DNA of 9,856 nt from Eubacterium sp. UBA4343 (GCA_002394235.1 DGTF01000032.1:1-9856); one strand, 5' to 3'. Numbered from the stretch's first letter, positions 1-6,270 are shown. The notes: generated by a model from the letters alone, not told the origin. Translations and numbers: made by a program.

Positions 1-47
1 TTTTTCCAAGTCGCATCAATCTCGATGCGGTGCCACCTGTTGGACGT

Positions 48-647
48 TTAAAGTATGTTTCTTTCCAAAAGCGAAAGACAAATTGCCGCTGCCGTTCCGG
101 CGGCTTCAATTTGCAGATCGTTTTCCGCAGAAGCATCGAAAAGGACTTTTCCGGAAGCAGGGAATTCTTCGTCCGGCAGCCACAAATTGAACTTTATCGG
201 AATGCGGGGCAGAAAGGAAAACAAAAAGGACAAATCAGATTTTTCATGCAGTTCCGTTCCACCCAGCTTCGCAGCGGCTTCCCGGATTGCCTGAGGGTCA
301 TGCAGACCAATCCGGCTGATAATACGGTCATTATCCCGGTCAAAGCTTGTACCCTTTGCCAAGCCGCCGGAGTGAAATTCACTCAGGGCAAGGAATTTTC
401 CGATAAGCGCAGTTCCTTTCGTATTTGCCAGATACTGCAAAATTGTCAGGTCGTGCCACATCTCCAGTGCCGGAGAAATCTGACATTCCGGCCAACTGAT
501 CCGAATAGGGATTCCCAAAGTTTCCGTGTCAAATGTCCTTCCATCCCAACACAGTCCGGTCAGTACGGAAAGCCGAACAGGATCTGCGCCTTCCAATTTC
601 TGCCTGGCGGCAGAGCGCATCAATTCAAACTGCCCATTATTCTCCAT
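48..647 (-). CDS. DUF3786 domain protein (first copy)
   Basis: This is a soluble protein of 199 residues of the DUF3786 family, whose function is not established. Members often occur near anaerobic metal-cofactor and corrinoid genes (family knowledge). The start chosen is the Met of MENNGQFEL. It overlaps the end of the upstream TetR gene by 11 bp and has CAGGAG about 10 nt upstream; the longer open frame would run back to 689 inside the regulator. The C-terminal third shares the pattern DEEFPAS..(I/V)LF with the other DUF3786 protein of this window, preceded in both by AAKLGG, so the two are paralogs. There is no signal peptide, membrane segment or cysteine cluster. Being coupled to the regulator, it is probably expressed with it. 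The family call is from recognition of the motif and pairing, and is moderately sure. Confidence 0.7.
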   Translation of the reverse strand: MENNGQFELMRSAARQKLEGADPVRLSVLTGLCWDGRTFDTETLGIPIRISWPECQISPALEMWHDLTILQYLANTKGTALIGKFLALSEFHSGGLAKGTSFDRDNDRIISRIGLHDPQAIREAAAKLGGTELHEKSDLSFLFSFLPRIPIKFNLWLPDEEFPASGKVLFDASAENDLQIEAAGTAAAICLSLLERNIL

Positions 648-1215
648 CTTGCAAAAACTCCTGTAAGCCTGCCCGAATGAACCGATCAATGGTCTGTTGT
701 ACGTTATGCCAGTCCCGGCAATTGTTTTGAAGCATCAGCCGGTTAATGGTCAGACAGCCGTGAATCTGGAAATAGAAAATACTCTCTGCCTGTTCAAAGG
801 TCAAATCGCTGTGCTGCATCAGATAACTGATAAAGCCTTCTTTGCTTTTGCCTGCCAGTCGTTTTATGATCCTTTCCGAGACAGTCTCATCCATAAACAG
901 GGGCCAAAGCGCTTCATTCTCCTGTACCTTCTGGCAAAATGGATAGTTGCAGGTTTCTTTTTGGGGACAGAGTACATGACCTATGGTTTGGCTCACATCC
1001 GAGAAAGACTCCGCCAAAATGTCGTCCAGCACATCATCTACATCAAAGTAGTGGATGTAAAAGGTTCCCCGGTTGATGTCTGCCAGACGGCAGAGCTCCG
1101 TCACGGTTATTTTGGAATAGGGTTTGATCCGCAGAAGCCCCATTAGAGCCTCCCGAATGACACTGCGCGTATACTTCGTCCGGCGATCTTTGGTATTGAT
1201 TTCTTTTCGCTGCAA
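637..1215 (-). CDS. TetR-family transcriptional regulator with a cysteine cluster
   Basis: This 192-residue protein has a TetR N-terminal DNA-binding domain. The helix-turn-helix spans about residues 36-57 (ITVTELCRLADINRGTFYIH), followed by the usual Y-x-H-Y-F and an all-helical ligand domain. The start is TTG at 1215, with GAGGAAGG 8 nt upstream; no ATG fits. An odd feature is three cysteines at about residues 83, 89 and 94 (CPQKETCNYPFC), at the top of the ligand domain. A similar Cys-rich stretch occurs in some clostridial TetR proteins (from memory), and it could bind metal or sense redox state. The gene is divergent from the CooC-like ATPase gene across 154 bp holding a 12-bp inverted repeat, so it probably represses itself and the plus-strand operon. 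Family assignment is secure; the ligand is unknown. Confidence 0.9.
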   Translation of the reverse strand: MQRKEINTKDRRTKYTRSVIREALMGLLRIKPYSKITVTELCRLADINRGTFYIHYFDVDDVLDDILAESFSDVSQTIGHVLCPQKETCNYPFCQKVQENEALWPLFMDETVSERIIKRLAGKSKEGFISYLMQHSDLTFEQAESIFYFQIHGCLTINRLMLQNNCRDWHNVQQTIDRFIRAGLQEFLQDGE

Positions 1216-1234
1216 AATATGACACCTTCCTCAA

Positions 1235-1279
1235 CAGATTCTGGAAACTGTTTCGTTTCTGCACAGCTTCCAGAATCTG
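1235..1279. promoter_or_regulatory. 12-bp inverted repeat, probable TetR operator
   Basis: Two perfect 12-bp arms, CAGATTCTGGAA (1235-1246) and TTCCAGAATCTG (1268-1279), are separated by 21 bp inside the divergent intergenic region. The right arm sits just upstream of the plus-strand -35 box. The left arm lies just upstream of the TetR ribosome binding site. A second, smaller dyad, GATTA-TTGT-TAATC (1279-1292), covers the -35 box itself. The position fits an operator that controls both transcripts. The wide spacing could mean two dimers or a looped complex. Binding by the neighbouring TetR protein is inference. Confidence 0.65.
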
Positions 1280-1283
1280 ATTA

Positions 1284-1311
1284 TTGTTAATCTGCCGACA
1301 ATCAGTATAAT
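1284..1311 (+). promoter_or_regulatory. Sigma-A type promoter of the CooC-like operon
   Basis: The -35 box TTGTTA (1284-1289) and a perfect -10 TATAAT (1306-1311) are 16 bp apart. They lie 58 bp before the first ATG, which is preceded by GAGGAGG. The -35 box overlaps a small dyad and abuts the large inverted repeat, so a repressor bound there would block RNA polymerase. Confidence 0.7.
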
Positions 1312-1369
1312 GATATTGAAACAAAAAGTCAACAGGATGTCTACCAATTAACAACATGAGGAGGAACCT

Positions 1370-2140
1370 ATGGCGAAGATTATTGCTGTAGCCGGAAAGG
1401 GCGGCGTCGGAAAAACCACGCTGACCGGTCTGATGATTCAATACCTGTGTAAGAACGGCAAAACCCCCATTCTTGCGGTAGATGCGGATGCCAATTCCAA
1501 TCTGAATGAGGTGCTGGGTGTGGAAGCTCCGCCCACCCTGGGAGAAATCCGGGAGGAAATCGAACGGGCAGGAATAGCACAAAATTCTCCCATCCCTGCA
1601 GGCATGACCAAGGGCGACTACCTGCAAATGCGGCTGGAGGATGCCATTACAGAGGAAAAGGATTTTGACCTGATGGTCATGGGCCGCACCCAGGGCCAGG
1701 GCTGCTATTGCTTTGTGAATGGATTGGTGCAGACCCAAATTCAGCGGCTACAAGCCAACTACCCTTATCTTGTGGTGGATAACGAAGCGGGCATGGAGCA
1801 TATTAGCCGCGGCCTTCTTCCCACCATGGATGTGGCAATTCTGGTCAGTGATTGCTCCCGCCGGGGCGTTCAGGCGGCGGGACGGATCGCGGCACTGATG
1901 CGGGAGCTCAACTTCAAGCCCAAGCAGGTAGGATTGATAGTAAACCGTGCGCCGGATGGCAAGCTGGATGCCGGCACCATGGACGAAATTCAGAAGCAAG
2001 GGCTGCACCTGTTTGGCGTGGTACCTCAGAGCGATGAGGTTTATCGCTATGACTGCGACGGAAAACCCACGGTTCAGCTGCCGGAGGATTCCCCTGTCCG
2101 GACGGCATTGGTGCGAATTTTACAGAACATCGGGCTGTAA
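1370..2140 (+). CDS. CooC-like metal-centre maturation ATPase (first copy)
   Basis: This is a P-loop ATPase of the MinD/NifH (SIMIBI) class, 256 residues, cytosolic. The deviant Walker A is GKGGVGKTT (residues 9-17), with signature Lys10 and catalytic Lys15. VDADANSNL (38-45) and DNEAG (137-141) are the switch regions. VNR (191-193) fits the base-recognition site. A Cys-Tyr-Cys at 112-114 matches the CxC motif that, in CooC of CO dehydrogenase systems, binds metal at the dimer interface (family knowledge). Related AcsF ATPases serve acetyl-CoA synthase. The start is ATG with GAGGAGG 6 nt upstream. It is the first gene of a tight operon that ends with a second such ATPase. No client metalloenzyme is nearby, so the metal and target are unknown. 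The family is sure; the role in metal-centre maturation is likely. Confidence 0.85.
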   Translation: MAKIIAVAGKGGVGKTTLTGLMIQYLCKNGKTPILAVDADANSNLNEVLGVEAPPTLGEIREEIERAGIAQNSPIPAGMTKGDYLQMRLEDAITEEKDFDLMVMGRTQGQGCYCFVNGLVQTQIQRLQANYPYLVVDNEAGMEHISRGLLPTMDVAILVSDCSRRGVQAAGRIAALMRELNFKPKQVGLIVNRAPDGKLDAGTMDEIQKQGLHLFGVVPQSDEVYRYDCDGKPTVQLPEDSPVRTALVRILQNIGL

Positions 2141-2152
2141 AGGAATAAGACC

Positions 2153-2809
2153 ATGGAAAAAAACAACTATTTGGATCAATATGGTAAGAACAACCTGACG
2201 GAAAAGCCGTTGGAATACTATTTGGAAGCATTTGAAAAAACAGATCCACACAAAATCAGCAGCCGTTTAGGGATTCCATATGATCCCCTGCGCAAAGAAT
2301 TCACCTTCGCTTTTTTGGGTCAGACATATATCGCCCGCTGTTCAGATTTCCAGATTAACCCCATTGATTCGGAAGACAACCTTTTTGGCAGAAACCCCAA
2401 GGCACGAATTCTTCTTCTGCGTTATTTGCTCTATTCCACTGTATATTTCCCGGATGGGGAGTTTAAGTCCTACCGGGAATTTCCATCCGGAGAGCTGTAC
2501 TATGACGTTTTTCGCGGAAGGTGCATCCAGCGGCTGCTCAGGACCTATTCGGGGCGGATCCCGGATTTCAAGGAAACGGCTGCCAAGCTGGGAGGAATTC
2601 TGATTCCCGGTGGAGATGCCGCAGTTGAATTGGAGTTGTTTGATAATCTTTATATCCGCTTTCTTTTATGGGAGGCAGACGAGGAATTTCCTGCGTCCAG
2701 TCAGATCCTGTTTTCCAGTAATTTCGCGGCGGCATTTTCCGCCTACGATTTAACGGAGATTGTAGAAATTATTTTAGGTGTTATGAAGGAGAAAGGGGTA
2801 CAGAAATGA
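2153..2809 (+). CDS. DUF3786 domain protein (second copy)
   Basis: This 218-residue soluble protein is paralogous to the DUF3786 protein on the opposite strand. Both carry AAKLGG followed, about 30-40 residues later, by a DEEFPAS..ILF block, here at about residues 165-180. This copy is a little longer at the N-terminus. AAAGGA lies just before the ATG, 12 nt after the ATPase stop codon. Its end overlaps the next small gene as ATGA, which argues for translational coupling. Function is unknown. Its place between two CooC-like ATPases suggests a partner or substrate-binding role in the same maturation process, which is inference. There are no cysteine clusters or membrane segments. Confidence 0.75.
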   Translation: MEKNNYLDQYGKNNLTEKPLEYYLEAFEKTDPHKISSRLGIPYDPLRKEFTFAFLGQTYIARCSDFQINPIDSEDNLFGRNPKARILLLRYLLYSTVYFPDGEFKSYREFPSGELYYDVFRGRCIQRLLRTYSGRIPDFKETAAKLGGILIPGGDAAVELELFDNLYIRFLLWEADEEFPASSQILFSSNFAAAFSAYDLTEIVEIILGVMKEKGVQK

Positions 2810-2985
2810 TCACCTGTCAGGAAGCCAGAAATGCCGTCACAATTCTGGAAGTGGAATGTCCACAATGTGGAGACAGCGTTGAGGTGTTTGTCAAGGACGG
2901 TGTGGTCTGCACCGATTCGGTCTGCACCGAATGCGGCAATACCATTGAACAATCCACACCCATTGGAGATATAAAATGCGTTTAG
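2806..2985 (+). CDS. Small zinc-ribbon-like protein
   Basis: This short gene of 59 codons starts inside the stop codon of the DUF3786 gene (ATGA overlap). It ends 10 bp into the next gene. The protein begins MITCQEARNAV and has two Cys-x2-Cys knuckles: CPQC at residues 18-21 and CTEC at 40-43. Extra cysteines sit at 4, 35 and 58. The knuckles are spaced as in a rubredoxin-type zinc ribbon. Seven cysteines in 59 residues and tight coupling on both sides make a chance frame unlikely. It could hold zinc, or act as a small metal carrier or redox partner for the two CxC ATPases; that role is inference. Confidence 0.75.
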   Translation: MITCQEARNAVTILEVECPQCGDSVEVFVKDGVVCTDSVCTECGNTIEQSTPIGDIKCV

Positions 2986-3218
2986 CCGGAATTCAACAAT
3001 TTCTGAAAGATCGTCACCTTTCCTTTCAATACTGGGAAGAGGACGACTGCGGCAGTATTGAATTTGACCATCGTGGGCTTCACTATCATATTTGGGAATT
3101 TCCCGAACCGGAGCGTGGCGCACAGAGCAATGTTCGCATCGCGGGTCGTAGTGAGGAATTTGGCCACAACTACGAAGAAGCGATTTTAGAGATTTTCAAG
3201 ACATGGGAGGAATTTTGA
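2976..3218 (+). CDS. 80-residue conserved-looking protein of unknown function
   Basis: This small acidic protein begins MRLAGIQQFL and ends in a helix-like stretch, EAILEIFKTWEEF. The middle, residues about 25-50, is rich in aromatic and charged residues (CGSIEFDHRG, then HYHIWEFPEPERG). I recognise the type from clostridial genomes, where similar proteins are sometimes labelled 'kinase', but no kinase motif is present. It overlaps the zinc-ribbon gene by 10 bp, and its stop TGA overlaps the ATG of the second ATPase by one base. It is therefore embedded in the operon and probably made in step with its neighbours. I cannot assign a function. Confidence 0.75.
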   Translation: MRLAGIQQFLKDRHLSFQYWEEDDCGSIEFDHRGLHYHIWEFPEPERGAQSNVRIAGRSEEFGHNYEEAILEIFKTWEEF

Positions 3219-3991
3219 TGAAAATAACCGTATGTGGCAAGGGTGGCTGCGGAAAAAGCACCGTGACGACGCTCCTTGCAAAGGAATTGGCGCGCATGGG
3301 AAAAAAAGTGCTGGTAGTGGACTCCGATGAATCCAATTTCGGTCTGCACCGTCAGTTGGGTGTCGAGCTGCCCAGAGATTTCACCGAATATTTTGGCGGC
3401 AAGGACAAAGCTTTCAAAACCATGATGACCGCCGGCATGCTGGACTCTATGAAGCTTTCTGTCTTTGCCAAGAAGTTTTTCTCCGAGGATTTTACCATGG
3501 CAGATATTCCGGAGGAATATTACAGTGAAAAAGACGGCGTAAAGCTCATGTCCAGCGGAAAAATCCACAAAGCCAATGAGGGCTGTGCCTGTACCATGAA
3601 CAGCATTCTGGAGCAGTTTGTTGCTCATCTGACCCTTGCGGAGGATGAAATTGCACTGCTGGATATGGAAGCCGGTGTGGAGCATTTTGGCAGGGGTACG
3701 GATAACTCCGTGGACGGCATTCTGATGATCGTAGACCCATCCTTTGAATCCCTGCGGCTGTCCGCCAAAATTGCGGATTTAAGCACGAGCATCGGCAAGC
3801 CCATCTGGTTCTGCCTGAATAAGCTGACCGAAGAAACTGCGCAGATGATGGAAGCGGAAGTCGGTAAACATGGAGCTATTATTGGCAGAATGCCGCTGAA
3901 TCACGATCTTGGTCTTGCAGGTCTCACCGGTACAGAGCTTCAAATGACAATTGCTCCAATCAGTGAAATGGCCCAGTTTTTGATCCAATAA
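3218..3991 (+). CDS. CooC-like metal-centre maturation ATPase (second copy)
   Basis: This 257-residue SIMIBI ATPase starts at ATG 3218, sharing one base with the upstream TGA and preceded by GGGAGG. An in-frame ATG at 3203 is inside the previous gene and has no site of its own. Walker A is GKGGCGKST (residues 7-15), with signature Lys8 and Lys13. VDSDESNFG (34-42) and DMEAGVEHFG (149-158) are the switches. A Cys-Ala-Cys at 123-125 is the CxC metal motif of CooC. It is clearly diverged from the first ATPase of the operon, with an insert around residues 55-115. It may act as a partner or serve another step or client. The last codon is followed by TAA that lies inside the arm of a large hairpin. 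Confidence 0.85.
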   Translation: MKITVCGKGGCGKSTVTTLLAKELARMGKKVLVVDSDESNFGLHRQLGVELPRDFTEYFGGKDKAFKTMMTAGMLDSMKLSVFAKKFFSEDFTMADIPEEYYSEKDGVKLMSSGKIHKANEGCACTMNSILEQFVAHLTLAEDEIALLDMEAGVEHFGRGTDNSVDGILMIVDPSFESLRLSAKIADLSTSIGKPIWFCLNKLTEETAQMMEAEVGKHGAIIGRMPLNHDLGLAGLTGTELQMTIAPISEMAQFLIQ

Positions 3992-4057
3992 CCACCCACT
4001 TATAAAACAGGCAGACCCAGGGTTTCGGGTCTGCCTGTTTTATAGGGGGTGGTTATT
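3987..4057. terminator. Long hairpin, probable bidirectional terminator
   Basis: Two perfect stems stack. An inner 18-bp stem (4001-4018 with 4027-4044) has an 8-nt loop and holds AAAACAGGCAGACCC and its complement. An outer 11-bp stem (3987-3997 with 4047-4057) is separated from it by a small asymmetric internal loop. The A-run and T-run in the stem make it work as a terminator from either side. It lies between the plus-strand ATPase gene and the minus-strand sirtuin operon. The stop codon of the ATPase and the whole tail of the tag fragment lie within it. It is longer than an ordinary terminator. Confidence 0.8.
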
Positions 4058-4155
4058 GAGTGCTTACGATTCAGGAAGCGAATTGATTTATGAGCGTTGA
4101 TAACACCCACCGCCTGCAAATAGGCATAGATGATGATGCTCTCCACAAACTTCAT
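4000..4155 (-). pseudogene. tag: C-terminal fragment of DNA-3-methyladenine glycosylase I
   Basis: The 51-codon frame reads MKFVESIIIYAYLQAVGVIN AH and then unrelated residues into the hairpin. The first 22 residues match the last helix of TAG glycosylase (pattern F/MKFVG-T-I-Y-AF-QA-G-(V/I)-N-H). The catalytic part, about 160 residues upstream, is absent. The Met used here would be internal in the whole protein. The ATG overlaps the stop of the sirtuin gene as ATGA, so the fragment could even be translated, but it cannot be an active glycosylase. It looks like the scar of a recombination that set the sirtuin genes against a former tag gene. The family match is from memory of the C-terminal motif. 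Confidence 0.65.
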
Positions 4156-4988
4156 GCCTCGCACGCCTCTCGGAGCGCAGGCAGCAGCTCATCCAATCGC
4201 CCGTCTAGTCCAAAGGACTTTTCTTTGATATTGTCCGCAATGTAGATTTCTCCCAGATTTATGGTCACATAAGTGGCATTTGGCTCGCTGGCCACAAGGC
4301 GCATCATCGGGGCCTTGATCAGCTGATTGCGCCAGCCAATGCCCATCTCCAGAACCACCAGTTTCTTCCCGTGGTAGGTTTTCAGAAAGTTTTGGAACCG
4401 TGCCTGAGCAGCGGTATCCGGAATCATTCTCTGACCCGCGCCCATGTGGATGTCCATGGGACCTCCGCACTTGGGACAACGTGGCACCAACTCTGCAGGC
4501 ACATGGCCGCCCTGTTCGGCAGCCGATAATTTTTCGGCCACCTCTAAACTTGAATAGAGGGTGTCGTGGCAGGGGCGGGCACACTGCATCGTAAACCAGT
4601 TGCCCTCGATCTCATAGATTTTCATCGGGTCAAAGCCACACAGTTCAAAGTGACCTTCTCCGTTTGATGTGACGACAAAGTAATCTTTCTCTCCCACAAT
4701 GGCCTTCAAATCGTTCATCACCGGCGTAGGCCGGTACTGCCCGCAGTAATGATGGATGAGCCGGGCCCAGAAGGCCCATTTTTCCTCCTCGCTGGGCCAT
4801 CCGGCCATAATGCCCTGCAAAATGCACCTAAGGCCGTACTTCCGTTTAAAATCCCCAAACAGTCTTTCAAAGGCCCCATTGTCCGCAAACAAATGCAGTC
4901 CTTCGGTGATGGACAGCCCGTTACTGGCCCCGATCAAGATAGCGTCCGCTTCTCTGAATTTTTTCGCAATAGGGTTCCAATCAATCAT
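4152..4988 (-). CDS. Sir2-like protein with Glu at the catalytic His position
   Basis: This 278-residue sirtuin-fold protein has an NAD-site stretch GASNGLS (residues 20-26). TSN (107-109) stands where TQN is usual. A zinc site is formed by Cys136, Cys140, Cys171 and Cys174 (CxxxC and CPKC). The canonical H-G that carries the catalytic histidine reads E-G here (residues 128-129, IYEIEGNWF), so ordinary deacetylation by the known mechanism is unlikely. The start ATG has AAAGGAG 9 nt upstream. It is second in a minus-strand operon behind another sirtuin, with a dead third copy between. Class M sirtuins that ADP-ribosylate lipoyl-carrier proteins also lack the His (recalled), but no macrodomain, GcvH or lipoate ligase gene is seen here. 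The substrate is unknown. Confidence 0.8.
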   Translation of the reverse strand: MIDWNPIAKKFREADAILIGASNGLSITEGLHLFADNGAFERLFGDFKRKYGLRCILQGIMAGWPSEEEKWAFWARLIHHYCGQYRPTPVMNDLKAIVGEKDYFVVTSNGEGHFELCGFDPMKIYEIEGNWFTMQCARPCHDTLYSSLEVAEKLSAAEQGGHVPAELVPRCPKCGGPMDIHMGAGQRMIPDTAAQARFQNFLKTYHGKKLVVLEMGIGWRNQLIKAPMMRLVASEPNATYVTINLGEIYIADNIKEKSFGLDGRLDELLPALREACEA

Positions 4989-5005
4989 ATTCGTTCGCTC
5001 CTTTT

Positions 5006-5189
5006 CTATTTTATGGTTGCTGCGATGGATCGCTCCTGCCGGAGGGCAGCTAGAGTTTCCGCCAAATCTCCTTGCAGATACAGGCTAGTAGTCGTATCCA
5101 GCCGTGCTTGACAGGCCGGAGCCGCCTCCGATCACAACGGCATCTGCTTGATCAATACGCTCAGCAAGTTCCTGAAGCGTTGTTTGGTT
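5006..5189 (-). pseudogene. Third sirtuin copy reduced to its two ends
   Basis: A frame ending at 5085 reads ...LQELAERIDQADAVVIGGGS then GLSSTAGYDY and stops. This matches the N-terminal NAD-binding strand and loop of the two intact sirtuins (compare VKEADCVVVGGASGLSAAGG). A second frame, shifted by one base and running to the TAG at 5006-5008, reads LYLQGDLAETLAALRQERS. This resembles a sirtuin C-terminus (compare GRLDELLPALREACEA). The middle, about 200 codons, is gone. No ATG, GTG or TTG starts the first part. It lies exactly between the two intact paralogs, so it is an internally deleted tandem copy. Confidence is good for the N-terminal match and fair for the C-terminal one. Confidence 0.7.
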
Positions 5190-5197
5190 TCTAACCC

Positions 5198-6178
5198 TCA
5201 GTGATCGTTATCTCCGCTGTCCATGGTATCCCGTGCATCCCGTAGCACTTGAGCAATGTCGGCCACAATGGTCATGCCCTTGTCCTCCAACTGCTTGGGC
5301 AGGAAGTCATACTTGTTGTTGATCGAAATATATCGAGCATGGGGGAAGCTGAGGGTCAGGTTCCAGAAAGGCTCTTGGATAAACATGGGAGTCATGCGGC
5401 CCACGCCCAGCTCCAGGAACAGAATTTTGCTGTCTTTGTGTTCCAGCACATAGCGAGAAATTTTTTCGTACTGTTCTTCGTATTTCTTTCCTTGGAGGAA
5501 ATTTCCATATCCTCGCACCCAGGGGAATGCCTCACCGCCGCAGTGAGGGCATCGTGGAATCAGATCCGTAGGAATCTTCGTGCCATCCCCCATAGCGGCC
5601 ACCATATCAGCCACTGGCTTTACCGCATCCCAGGTGTCATCGGTACAACAGGCGGCACACTGGAAGAAACGGTGATCCCCCTGTATCTCTGCCACCTTCT
5701 CCTCCGGGTAGAGTTTGACAAACTGGGTATCCTGGTTAGTGGTGAGGATGAAGAAGTCCTTGCCTTTCAGCAAAGCATCTAAATCCAGATAGGGATAACG
5801 CACAGGTGCGGTCTGGGTGGTGTGAAGGAAGGTGGCGAGATACCCCCAATACTCTTCCTGGATCTCCCAGGGGTGCATCATCCCTGCAAAAGCACCTTTG
5901 AAATGGTACTTCTCAGCAAAAGGTCGGAAGTATTTGCGGTAGGAGTCGTTGTCCTCGTAGTAAAAATCTCCGCCACCGGCAGCGGACAAGCCGGAAGCTC
6001 CGCCCACTACCACACAGTCAGCTTCCTTTACCTCCTGTACCAATCGATTGATCTGTTCACTATACGGCAGCGGTTTTTTGTCAGTCAGCTGATAAGGCAT
6101 ACTGCCGGAAGCATAGATGTGATAGTACTTGGAATAATTCATCTGGGCCTGCATGACCAAATTATCATAGAAGTTCAT
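5198..6178 (-). CDS. Sir2-like protein (class M type) with Gln at the catalytic His position
   Basis: This protein of 326 residues has a Sir2 fold with an N-terminal extension of about 50 residues before VVVGGASGLSAAGG, the NAD loop. TTNQD (residues 146-150) replaces TQNID. Zinc cysteines are CAACC (174-178) and CPHC (210-213). The catalytic H-G is Q-G (166-167, AEIQGDHRFFQC). Gln at this place is, as I recall, a mark of the class M sirtuins, which act as protein ADP-ribosyltransferases. The start chosen is the second ATG (6178): AGGAAGGA lies 9 nt before it but almost touches the first ATG at 6187. It is the promoter-proximal gene of the sirtuin operon, divergent from the Rrf2 regulator. It has no linked macrodomain in the window. 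Confidence 0.82.
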   Translation of the reverse strand: MNFYDNLVMQAQMNYSKYYHIYASGSMPYQLTDKKPLPYSEQINRLVQEVKEADCVVVGGASGLSAAGGGDFYYEDNDSYRKYFRPFAEKYHFKGAFAGMMHPWEIQEEYWGYLATFLHTTQTAPVRYPYLDLDALLKGKDFFILTTNQDTQFVKLYPEEKVAEIQGDHRFFQCAACCTDDTWDAVKPVADMVAAMGDGTKIPTDLIPRCPHCGGEAFPWVRGYGNFLQGKKYEEQYEKISRYVLEHKDSKILFLELGVGRMTPMFIQEPFWNLTLSFPHARYISINNKYDFLPKQLEDKGMTIVADIAQVLRDARDTMDSGDNDH

Positions 6179-6227
6179 TGTTGTCATTCCTTCCTAACTG
6201 GTGTTATTTTTATTCTTACTTCAAAAT

Positions 6228-6256
6228 ATTTTAGCATCCGCTTGCGTTTCCGTCAA
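6228..6256 (-). promoter_or_regulatory. Promoter of the sirtuin operon
   Basis: On the minus strand, TTGACG (6251-6256) and TAAAAT (6228-6233) are exactly 17 bp apart, a good sigma-A promoter. It lies about 50 bp before the sirtuin start codon. The operator-like arm at 6202-6214 follows at the likely transcription start. Confidence 0.75.
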
Positions 6257-6270
6257 TATGCTGTTATAAT
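6242..6270 (+). promoter_or_regulatory. Promoter of the Rrf2 gene
   Basis: A perfect -10 TATAAT (6265-6270) has a weak -35 TTGCGT (6242-6247) at 17 bp. It interlocks back to back with the sirtuin promoter. The -10 box overlaps the right arm of the inverted repeat, which suggests autorepression. Confidence 0.6.

Noticed and set aside
12..29. Hairpin CGCATC/GATGCG just past the end of the first DUF3786 gene
   Set aside because: The 6-bp stem has no T-run on the minus strand, so I do not call it a terminator; the window edge cuts the context.
1043..1738. Long minus-strand open frame opposite the first ATPase and the TetR gene
   Set aside because: It runs antisense to two well-supported genes and crosses their promoter region. 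It has no family-like motifs.
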